Below the pieces are notes generated by a model that made no database searches, had not been told where the DNA came from, and saw only the letters and a program-made list of their open reading frames with translations. Both the position numbers and the translations under genes were made by a program. A stretch of 64,000 nt of DNA from Verrucomicrobiia bacterium (GTDB lineage Bacteria > Verrucomicrobiota > Verrucomicrobiia > Verrucomicrobiales > Akkermansiaceae). Numbering within the stretch: position 1 is the stretch's first letter; each line of letters begins with the position of its first letter. Of the stretch, positions 36,583 through 43,025 are shown in pieces. The stretch lies in NCBI GenBank assembly GCA_030432565.1, contig JAUIGV010000009.1, positions 124,001 through 188,000 on the forward strand. The letters are read 5' to 3'.

Positions 36583-37952
36583 GCCAGGGCTGCTTCCAGA
36601 GCTGTTTGAACCTGTCCATCGGTCTCAGGAAAAATAGTCCGAAGATCGAGGTAAAGCGCGTCGTCGGTTGTGTAGCCGACGATCGCCGTTGCTCCGAGAC
36701 GGAGTTTACTAGCGAGTTTCGGCACCGATTGGGTCTTTGGCGCCAGCTTGATCGCGATGGAAGGGAATTCGCTCCGGGGCATTGTTCCGCCGCCGGGGCG
36801 GGCGGTGGTTTCTTCGATGGAGATCTTTGTGTGCTCGGTGCCAAGGTTCGCGATGATCTGTTCGGCGCGCTGTCGGAGCTCATCAACTGAAGTGCGGAGA
36901 AACTTCAAGACAGGGACATCGGCCTTTGTAGGATCCGCTTTCGTTTCGAGATACTGATCGATCGATTCCTGCAAGGTGGTCAGGATGAGCTTGTCGCAGC
37001 GGACAGCCCGAAAAAAGGGTTCTTTTTTGATCTTTGCCACCAAGTCGGCACGGCCTCCGATGATCCCGGATTGCGGGCCGCCAAGGAGTTTGTCCCCGGA
37101 AAAAATGACGAGATCGATGCCGCGACGCAGGCATTCCTGGGGAGTCGGCTCGTGTTCGATTGGTGCCAGTTCTTCGGTATTCATCATCGCTCCCGAGCCA
37201 AGGTCTTCAACGAGCGGAAGCCCGTGGTCGTGGGCCAATCTGGCAATCTCAGGGATTTCGGGTTCGCCGGTGAAACCATCAATGTAGAAGTTCGAACGGT
37301 GGACTTTGAGAATGAGCGCGGTTTGAGGCGTGATCGCTTTTTCGTAATCGTAAAGGTGCGTTTTATTGGTCGCTCCCACCTCCACGAGCTTCGCTCCGGA
37401 GGTTTCAAGAATTTCCGGAATCCGGAATCCGCCACCGATTTCCACGAGCTCGGATCGTGAAACGATGACTTCGTTTTTCCCTTCTTCGACGAGAGTCCGC
37501 AAGGTAAGCACGAGGGCGGCGGCGCAATTGTTGACGGCGGTCGCGGCTTCGGTTTCGAGCAGACAGGCGAGGGCGGTTTCGAGATAGCCGGCCCGTTTCC
37601 CGCGAGCGCCGGAGGGGAGATCAAACTCCAGGTTCGAGTAGCCGGTCGCAATTTTTTCAAGAGCTTTCGCGGCGCGCGGACCCAGCGGTGAGCGTCCGAG
37701 GTTGGTGTGAATGAGGACGCCGGTGGCATTGATGACGGGTTGGAGCCTTGAGTTGGCAAACTCGATCAATCCCTGTCTGGTCGCTTTCTCGATCTCTTCC
37801 CGGTTATGGTCCCCACCGGCGAGGAGGAGCTGGCGGAAGCGGTCGATTTCCCGGCGTACAAAGAGATTGACCAACGGTCGCGGAAGCGACACCTCCCGGG
37901 CAAGTGAAGAGGCCAGTTTTTCGACGGAGGGAAGGGCGGCGAGGTTACTCAT
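36579..37952 (-). CDS. selA: L-seryl-tRNA(Sec) selenium transferase
   Basis: 457 residues from ATG 37952, or 463 from ATG 37970, the length of E. coli SelA. Signatures are NATGVLIHTNLGRSPLG, the NNCAAALVL block, SRSELVEIGGGFRIPEI, VGATNKTHLYDY, KVHRSNFYIDGFTG and the PLP-binding lysine in FSGDKLLGGPQSG. It converts Ser-tRNA(Sec) to Sec-tRNA(Sec) using selenophosphate. This shows that the organism very likely decodes some UGA codons as selenocysteine; selB, selC and selD are not in this window. It may be co-transcribed with the CvfB-like gene 60 bp upstream. Confidence 0.95.
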   Translation of the reverse strand: MSNLAALPSVEKLASSLAREVSLPRPLVNLFVRREIDRFRQLLLAGGDHNREEIEKATRQGLIEFANSRLQPVINATGVLIHTNLGRSPLGPRAAKALEKIATGYSNLEFDLPSGARGKRAGYLETALACLLETEAATAVNNCAAALVLTLRTLVEEGKNEVIVSRSELVEIGGGFRIPEILETSGAKLVEVGATNKTHLYDYEKAITPQTALILKVHRSNFYIDGFTGEPEIPEIARLAHDHGLPLVEDLGSGAMMNTEELAPIEHEPTPQECLRRGIDLVIFSGDKLLGGPQSGIIGGRADLVAKIKKEPFFRAVRCDKLILTTLQESIDQYLETKADPTKADVPVLKFLRTSVDELRQRAEQIIANLGTEHTKISIEETTARPGGGTMPRSEFPSIAIKLAPKTQSVPKLASKLRLGATAIVGYTTDDALYLDLRTIFPETDGQVQTALEAALA

Positions 37953-38012
37953 ATTCTTGAGGAGGATCATGGTGCCGGATCGCTCACGGGTAAAGCCGGA
38001 GTCTGCTCCAAC

Positions 38013-38840
38013 CTAACCAATCCAACGGATGCCTCCGTCTTCGAAAGCGATTTTGCGCTTTTTGAAGAGAGCACCGGTTGCTTTCTTGAAAACCTTTTTA
38101 CTAACTCCGAGTTCAAGGTTAATCGTTTCGGGCGAGGACTTGTCATCGATGGCCCAGAAGCCCCCACGTGAGTTGAGTTCCCGTTCCAGACGGGTCTCGA
38201 GGTCCTCGACCTTGGCATTGCCGGGTGCGTAAAGGGAGAGGTCAACTTTGCGATCGTTCCGGACCTGGGTGACGTATCCCTTGATTTCATCGGCATAGAA
38301 GAGTTCTTCAAAAACCTGATTCTTAAACAAGAGGCCGGAGTATTTTCCATCGACGATCGCCTTGTAGCCCATGTCGGTCCTGCCAAAAATGATCATATCG
38401 ACCTCGGCACCCTCCGGATAGTCCGGGGTATCGGTCGAGAAGTGCCGGGAAATTCGCTGGGAGGCCACCAGACGCTTGCTTTTGGGATCGAGATAAACGT
38501 AAACGACAACCGCTTGACCGACTTTCGGCGGGTTGCGTTGCTCGCTGTAGGGGAGAAGGAGATCTTTGCTGAGCCCCCAGTCGAGGAAGGCTCCGGTGTT
38601 GTTCGAGGCCAGAACCCGCAACACGCCGAAGTTTCCCGGGGTGACTTTTGGGGCTTTTTGCGTGGCGATTGGAAGGTCCTCGGAGTCCCGATAAATGAAA
38701 ACGTCGACCAATTCGCGCTCGTCATTCATGCGCTCTCCCTTTGGCAGAAGAATTTCACCAAGTTCTCCACCGTCCAAAAAAGAACCTGCACCAACTTCTC
38801 TGAGGTAGGGAAGTTTTGCCCGTTCGCCAATCTTTGCCAT
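38013..38840 (-). CDS. CvfB-like S1 RNA-binding protein
   Basis: 275 residues. The order fits CvfB/YitL: an N-terminal S1-like domain (GAGSFLDGGELGEILLP), S1 domains (FGVLRVLASNNTGAFLDWGL, LLPYSEQR; YKAIVDGKYSGLLFKNQVFE) and a C-terminal winged helix (LNSRGGFWAIDDKSSPETIN, LGVSKKVFKKATGALFKKRK). Family members bind RNA and affect virulence-factor expression in Staphylococcus; the role here is unknown. It is 60 bp upstream of selA and 9 bp downstream of the next gene on the same strand. Confidence 0.85.
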   Translation of the reverse strand: MAKIGERAKLPYLREVGAGSFLDGGELGEILLPKGERMNDERELVDVFIYRDSEDLPIATQKAPKVTPGNFGVLRVLASNNTGAFLDWGLSKDLLLPYSEQRNPPKVGQAVVVYVYLDPKSKRLVASQRISRHFSTDTPDYPEGAEVDMIIFGRTDMGYKAIVDGKYSGLLFKNQVFEELFYADEIKGYVTQVRNDRKVDLSLYAPGNAKVEDLETRLERELNSRGGFWAIDDKSSPETINLELGVSKKVFKKATGALFKKRKIAFEDGGIRWIG

Positions 38841-38849
38841 GGCAGGAGC

Positions 38850-39581
38850 TTATCGGGCTTTCGTCGCCACGTAAACCGTGCTCTCAAACTCCTCGTCCTG
38901 AATTGGATTGTGAAAGGGGACGATGTGCGACTCGACTTTGGCGAAAACCTCGTTCAGAGATTCGAGAAATGAGGCCTCGGGCGGATCATCGGACCAGAGG
39001 CCGAAAATTCCTCCCGGTTTCATGCGCCCGGCGAATTTCCCCAGTCCTTCGGTCGAGTAAAAGCGGGCGTTGTCCCGGGTCAGGAGATGGGCGGGGGAGT
39101 GGTCAATATCCAGAAGGATGGCATGGTGGGTAGTCGCCTCTGATTGATAGCCGTCGCCCAGCGACAGTTCAAAAAAATCACCGTGGACATATTGGCAGCG
39201 GGGATCGTCGTTGAGGCCTTTCCCGAGAGGAACGAGTTCCTTTTCGTGCCACTCGATGACCGGCTTGAGGTAATCGACGATCTGGAGCGAGCCTACTTCC
39301 TCGAATTCGAGCGCAGCTCTCGCGGTGTAGCCGAGCCCAAGTCCACCGACCACCACGTCGAGCTTTTCACCGGGAAAGCTCTCCATGGCTGCTTTGAGGC
39401 CGAATCGTGAGAGTTCTTGTTCGACCACCGTGAACATCGACGACATGAGAAAAGCGTTTCCGAGGATGATTTCGTAGATTTCCTCGTTCTCGAGAGAGAG
39501 AACAGTCCTTTTCCGGAGAATCAGCTCCCCGAGAGGGGTCTTTTGGTAATCAATTTCCTCGAATCGGGGAATGTGGGCCAT
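38850..39581 (-). CDS. Spermidine-synthase-like SAM-dependent methyltransferase
   Basis: 243 residues. The Rossmann-fold motif VVGGLGLGYTARAALEF and the acidic end of strand 2 (LQIVDYLKPVIEWHE) fit the spermidine synthase/class I methyltransferase fold; DIDHSP and DFFELSLGDG correspond to later strands. The polyamine gatekeeper residues are not evident, so methyl transfer or aminopropyl transfer cannot be told apart. It is first in the minus-strand group with cvfB-like and selA and ends 9 bp before the next gene. Confidence 0.75.
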   Translation of the reverse strand: MAHIPRFEEIDYQKTPLGELILRKRTVLSLENEEIYEIILGNAFLMSSMFTVVEQELSRFGLKAAMESFPGEKLDVVVGGLGLGYTARAALEFEEVGSLQIVDYLKPVIEWHEKELVPLGKGLNDDPRCQYVHGDFFELSLGDGYQSEATTHHAILLDIDHSPAHLLTRDNARFYSTEGLGKFAGRMKPGGIFGLWSDDPPEASFLESLNEVFAKVESHIVPFHNPIQDEEFESTVYVATKAR

Positions 39582-39693
39582 GTCGTAGGTTTATCGGGGA
39601 CAAGGATTGAGAGCGAGTTTGAAAAAAGTTCAAAAACCTTCTTGCCTCAATCGTCTGGCGAATATACTTCCCCGCCGTCCGCAACGACAAAAC

Positions 39694-39768
39694 GACCCGT
39701 TCGTCTAATGGTTAGGACTCCGCCCTTTCACGGCGGCAATAGGGGTTCGAATCCCCTACGGGTTGCCA
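39694..39768 (+). tRNA. tRNA-Glu (anticodon UUC), CCA encoded
   Basis: The cloverleaf can be read by eye: acceptor GACCCGT / ACGGGTT (with G1-U72), D arm TCGTCTAATGGTTAGGA, anticodon arm CCGCCCTTTCACGGCGG with anticodon TTC, T arm AGGGGTTCGAATCCCCT, G73 and an encoded CCA. The length is 75 nt. It is very close to other bacterial tRNA-Glu sequences. Confidence 0.95.
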
Positions 39769-39805
39769 AAAGGCCTCACCAACTCATGAGTTGGTGAGGC
39801 CTTTT
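39768..39805 (+). terminator. Strong terminator directly after tRNA-Glu
   Basis: AAAAGGCCTCACCAACTC / ATGAGTTGGTGAGGCCTTTT: an almost perfect 18-bp stem flush with the tRNA CCA, followed by GTGTT. The symmetry lets it work in both directions. Confidence 0.9.
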
Positions 39806-39952
39806 GTGTTGGGTCCGATTGGCGTCCGAAGGTGTGAGGGCGGAATATCGCTCTCCGTCGAATTTTTTAACCGCGTTGAGGTTATCCTCGTTGATCATCA
39901 TTTCGCGGTCGTCCATCTCATGGGCCTGTCTGCGCCAGGTTGAGGGTCCCAT
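39776..39952 (-). CDS. Possible 58-residue protein overlapping the tRNA terminator (doubtful)
   Basis: On the minus strand an ATG at 39952 opens 58 codons (MGPSTWRRQAHEMDDREMMI, NEDNLNAVKKFDGERYSALT) to TGA at 39776. The amino-acid make-up of the first 40 residues looks coding, but the end runs through the terminator hairpin. It may be a fragment of a larger gene destroyed by rearrangement. No family is recognised. Confidence 0.25.
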   Translation of the reverse strand: MGPSTWRRQAHEMDDREMMINEDNLNAVKKFDGERYSALTPSDANRTQHKRPHQLMSW

Positions 39953-40248
39953 CCACGCGATAGTTCAAAATCATCGATTTGTTCGTCTGAGCAATAAAAA
40001 ATCACTGCTTCACTTCTCCAATTGAGCAACACAACTACACTGTCAAGATGTTTTAAACAGTACTATTGATCTCTTTGATGTTATCGACTTTTAAGTAAGC
40101 TTATTGGTCCGCATCTTCAAACAAACAATCGATAAGTCACTACCCATAAGAATCCTGAAAAATCCCTTTTCCCCAATAGGGTCTCGGCTTAGCATTTGAA
40201 TCTGGGGAGAAATTCTACGAATAAAACTGTTCGGCTCGGAAAATTGGA
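39953..40248. other. Non-coding stretch downstream of tRNA-Glu
   Basis: About 300 bp, locally AT-rich, with many stops on both strands. I see no gene or structured RNA. It begins the accessory segment that extends to about 43.0 kb and presumably includes the promoter of the gene at 40249. Confidence 0.4.
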
Positions 40249-40620
40249 ATGACCACGAAGCGCAAATTCACAGTCGGACTTCTGCTAGCATTCGTGGTGC
40301 TGGCTGGATTCGCAGTGACAGAGGTTCTTCGTGGCCCTCGCAGCTTCATTGCTGGTTTTGATCGAGGCATGCACGCCAACTACGAAAAGATTACTAATGG
40401 AGAGACTAAGAGTTCGGTCGTTGACGCGCTCGGGGAGCCCCGAGCTAAGACCGATGAATTTAATCTTCCGCAGAGGCACGGATTTGAGGATCAGTTCAAC
40501 GCTGCCGCGAGATCTTCCGCTGTTGAATACTATCAATGGATCAACGGAACGAATTGGTATTACTGCATCGGATTCGATTCTTCCGGAGCAATGGTTATCA
40601 AAGGGGAAGGTCACTCGTGA
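40249..40620 (+). CDS. Small membrane-anchored protein, BamE/SmpA-like pattern
   Basis: 123 residues. An N-terminal hydrophobic anchor (FTVGLLLAFVVLAGFAVTEV) precedes a compact domain: ITNGETKSSVVDALGEPRAK followed by YYQWINGTNWYYCIGFDSSG. The order small helix, G-x-s-x-x-V-x-x-x-LGEP, then a beta-hairpin is that of SmpA/OmlA (BamE-like) folds, a resemblance only. It is an accessory gene in the segment after tRNA-Glu. An attC-like hairpin starts 24 bp after its stop. Confidence 0.6.
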   Translation: MTTKRKFTVGLLLAFVVLAGFAVTEVLRGPRSFIAGFDRGMHANYEKITNGETKSSVVDALGEPRAKTDEFNLPQRHGFEDQFNAAARSSAVEYYQWINGTNWYYCIGFDSSGAMVIKGEGHS

Positions 40621-40643
40621 CAACCCAAAAGCCGAACAATAAA

Positions 40644-40684
40644 GGGTGTAGCGAAGTCGAGGGACGAGACCTTCGACTTCACCC
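40644..40684 (+). repeat. attC-like imperfect hairpin after small gene
   Basis: An 11-bp stem (GAAGTCGAGGG / cCTTCGACTTC with a G-T) sits on a second 4-bp stem (GGGT / ACCC) separated by a 5-nt bulge. It is preceded by CCGAACAAT at 40632-40640. Position after a small orphan gene and the bulged two-block stem resemble integron attC sites. The conserved R-box pair was not identified, so this is tentative. Confidence 0.3.
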
Positions 40685-40821
40685 CTGGAACAAGCCGTCG
40701 ATCTCAACACCTGACCCTTGGAGAGTCGAAAGCATCATGACCAGTCAACCACTAACTCAGAAGTCGGAGTCCACCCTCGGTCAGGTGTGAGATGACTCGG
40801 ACGTTGTGCCAAGGAGGTCTC

Positions 40822-41217
40822 GTGAAGGCCGGAACTAAATCGTTTCTAAAATCATCAGCAATTCTGATGCTTGTCTTTGTCTCTTACTGTGCCGCGGCTG
40901 CCATCTATCGGTCCTCGTTTTCCCCGGATGAGGGTGTTAATACGTTTGCAGGGTTGAAAACGCAGAATGTTCCGTTGACCGAAGCGAGAAGAATCTCGAA
41001 TCCAGCAGGTCACATCTGTATTTTTGGTGATGTCGATTCTGTGATGTGGACGCTACCTTCTGGACCTCCCGCTTACCTTTTTGATGATTCGGGAAGGCTA
41101 GTTGATTTCACTCTCGATGTTGGGGATAGCACCAAGTTCCAAGATGAATACTCGGTATACTCTGGCACGAAGGTGACGCTAGCTGAGGTTGAAGCTCAGT
41201 TCGAATCTGCCCAATGA
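40822..41217 (+). CDS. Small membrane-anchored hypothetical protein
   Basis: 131 residues from GTG 40822, chosen because AAGGAGG lies 4 nt upstream, a stronger Shine-Dalgarno than most genes here. A hydrophobic segment near the N-terminus (SSAILMLVFVSYCAAAAIY) anchors or exports it. The rest (FAGLKTQNVPLTEARRISNP, HICIFGDVDSVMWTLPSGPP, YLFDDSGRLVDFTLDVGDS) suggests a small beta-rich extracytoplasmic domain. No family is recognised. It is an accessory gene in the segment after tRNA-Glu. Confidence 0.6.
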   Translation: MKAGTKSFLKSSAILMLVFVSYCAAAAIYRSSFSPDEGVNTFAGLKTQNVPLTEARRISNPAGHICIFGDVDSVMWTLPSGPPAYLFDDSGRLVDFTLDVGDSTKFQDEYSVYSGTKVTLAEVEAQFESAQ

Positions 41218-41372
41218 AAACAACCGGGCATAGCAAGACATCGATCCCAATCCATGACCCGCTCTTGAGTTCCTCCGGGCTTTCTGTAGCTTGGGAGTGT
41301 ATTCACATTTCAACATCATCAGGCAATACTGGTCATGGATGGTAAGATTTCGACGATAGCCCAAGAAATTAA

Positions 41373-41735
41373 ATGAAGACCCCGCGTCCCAATCTGACGG
41401 TGATTCGCTGCGAGGACGTGGAGGTATCGGCCGGGTTTTATCGCATCGACGGCCTCGAATTCGAGAAGCACAGACACGGATCGGGAACGGAGCATTATGC
41501 GGCTTCGGACGGCATTTGGACTTTCGAACTTTATCCGGCATCGACGAAGTTTCCCGCGAGCAGTTCGACCCGCATCGGATTTGCTGTCAGTTCATGTGAT
41601 CATACTGCCGACCGACTGAGAGCAGCTGGATTCTCCCTTGATGCGGCACCTGCCGATTCTCCGTGGGGCAGGCGAGCCGTGGCCATAGACCCCGACGGCC
41701 ATCGGGTCGAGCTTTCCTCCCCGCTCACAACATGA
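41373..41735 (+). CDS. VOC-family (glyoxalase/bleomycin-resistance fold) protein
   Basis: 120 residues. It has the beta-alpha-beta-beta-beta VOC module pattern: LTVIRCEDVEVSAGFYRIDG, TEHYAASDGIWTFELYPAS, RIGFAVSSCDHTADRLRAAG and RRAVAIDPDGHRVELSS, with the final Asp-Pro-Asp-Gly-His and Glu typical of metal-binding strands. It may be a lyase, dioxygenase or antibiotic-binding protein; the substrate is unknown. Single-gene VOC proteins are common in mobile cassettes, which fits the surrounding accessory segment. Confidence 0.75.
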   Translation: MKTPRPNLTVIRCEDVEVSAGFYRIDGLEFEKHRHGSGTEHYAASDGIWTFELYPASTKFPASSSTRIGFAVSSCDHTADRLRAAGFSLDAAPADSPWGRRAVAIDPDGHRVELSSPLTT

Positions 41736-42238
41736 AGAGGGCTATCAAGTCGCTGGTGGACGACCCCTATCAGCGGCTTTGTTGCGTGCTTGCCGCCAGC
41801 ATCGGATGCTGCTTGATTGTTCGTGGCCTTTGCGGTGCGTGATCAGGGCGCCAGAGCCTCGACCTTGATATGGTTTCAGGTTTGTCAATGGGCAAAGTTT
41901 GAGTGTGTTCACTTTTAATTCGAGTGAGTTCTGCAATTTCGAAAACCGTAAAGGAGAAGTGAGGGATACTGGGCGTGGTGTGCTATTTCGCGCAGACTGG
42001 TATGCAACAAAGCGCAGCTTTTTAGACAGAGCAAAGCGATGCCCGGAGGATGAAGGCCGGAAGGATGACGGACTGAATCAAAGATGCGTGAGCCATTCCT
42101 ATGATAGGTATCGTACTTGGAGGTCACAGTGTTCGTCTTCACCGATGGCCTTCTCCTTTATCTAGACTCGCGTGCTCATCTGCTTTCGCGGACTTAACGC
42201 TGAACGTCATCAAGTGCCGGCTTTGCGCCTGGTGATGA
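41736..42238. other. Accessory non-coding stretch with hairpins
   Basis: About 500 bp without a convincing gene. On the minus strand 41816-41823 repeats CGAACAAT, next to the palindrome CAGCATC-G-GATGCTG (41797-41811). Around 42210-42238 there is another weak hairpin (CATCA / TGATG). These echo the motif after the gene at 40249 and may be cassette boundaries or remnants. Confidence 0.3.
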
Positions 42239-42268
42239 GGTCTGATCCCTCACTTCACTTTTGCAGTC

Positions 42269-42445
42269 TTGGTTGTGTTTTTCCTGGTGCTAGTGGACAT
42301 CGTGCCGATCTTGGTCAGTTCATCCAGATCCCAACCACTTTACGGAACTTTCGATATGGGAATGAAGTGCATGGGCGGTCACGAGATATTTCTCTGCCTT
42401 GCTGAGGATGAAGCTTCGAGCACTGTCCAGGTCATCGCGACATGA
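42269..42445 (+). CDS. Possible small membrane protein (TTG or GTG start), doubtful
   Basis: The frame is open from 42239 to TGA at 42443-42445 and encodes a clear hydrophobic helix (LVVFFLVLVDIVPILV) followed by MKCMGGHEIFLCLAEDEASS. There is no ATG before the helix; TTG 42269 or GTG 42275 could start it. The end overlaps the next frame by ATGA. The hydrophobic pattern suggests real coding or a decayed gene. Confidence 0.3.
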   Translation: MVVFFLVLVDIVPILVSSSRSQPLYGTFDMGMKCMGGHEIFLCLAEDEASSTVQVIAT

Positions 42446-42693
42446 GTCTGATGGGGCGTATTGAGCGCGACGGAAACTCGGTGGCAATTCATAGGAAGCA
42501 CGATGACGCACCTTGGTGTCGCGTGGATCTTGACGGCTCAGGTCACTCTATTGTCTTCCTCGACGATTCTTCTCGTCACGACCTCCCGCAAGTAAACAGC
42601 CCGTGGAGAACATGGTCCCCGCGACTACTCCCTGAACACCAAGCTACACCCAGAAATGAAGACGCAGAAAAAGATGCTGCGATGAAAGATTGA
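42442..42693 (+). CDS. Possible small protein coupled to preceding frame, doubtful
   Basis: 83 residues starting in an ATGA overlap with the preceding small frame (MSLMGRIERDGNSVAIHRKH, CRVDLDGSGHSIVFLDDSS). The first 50 residues look coding; the end (EHQATPRNEDAEKDAAMKD) does not resemble anything known. It may be a small cassette protein or a decayed gene. Confidence 0.3.
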   Translation: MSLMGRIERDGNSVAIHRKHDDAPWCRVDLDGSGHSIVFLDDSSRHDLPQVNSPWRTWSPRLLPEHQATPRNEDAEKDAAMKD

Positions 42694-42724
42694 CGCAGAA
42701 GTGAGTGATTTTTCCTCTTGATTT

Positions 42725-42952
42725 TTAAGCTTTGACTTGGATGAAGAAGCCTCTTTTTTCGTCATTGTAAGGCTCTCGGGATTCTAGGATTCCGTAGAAT
42801 CAGTGGAGTAGTTTCCGCATGATCACGACGATGATTTGCTCGTGCTTTTTGGTGATCCGCTGCAGGGCTCGTTCGAACGCGTGGTGGGTGGCTGCGATTG
42901 CGATCGGAATGGATCCCGGTCCGTTGCGGGAGAATTGTCCAGGATTGTCGGA
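42725..42952 (-). pseudogene. IS110-family-like transposase C-terminal remnant
   Basis: Reading the minus strand from 42952 gives DNPGQFSRNGPGSIPIAIAA, THHAFERALQRITKKHEQII, VVIMRKLLH, then an in-frame TGA at 42800-42802, then FYGILESREPYNDE and TAA at 42725. The helix with a Lys-Lys pair followed by MRKLL and a short aromatic tail is the typical C-terminus of IS110/IS1111-type transposases. The N-terminal DEDD domain is absent and the TGA interrupts it, so it is a dead fragment. It marks mobile-element activity in the accessory segment. Confidence 0.5.
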
Positions 42953-43025
42953 TCATGATAAGACAGGAAGTTAGATTGACATCCTGCCTCGAGGTCGGGG
43001 TATGGTGGCCCAAGAAACAAACACG

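Noticed and set aside
39694-39768. tRNA as tRNA-Sec (selC)
   Set aside because: The length is 75 nt, the anticodon is UUC and there is no long variable arm; it is tRNA-Glu.
39806-43001. Direct repeat of the tRNA-Glu 3' end as an island attachment site
   Set aside because: I looked for a second copy of the tRNA 3' sequence up to 43 kb and did not find one.
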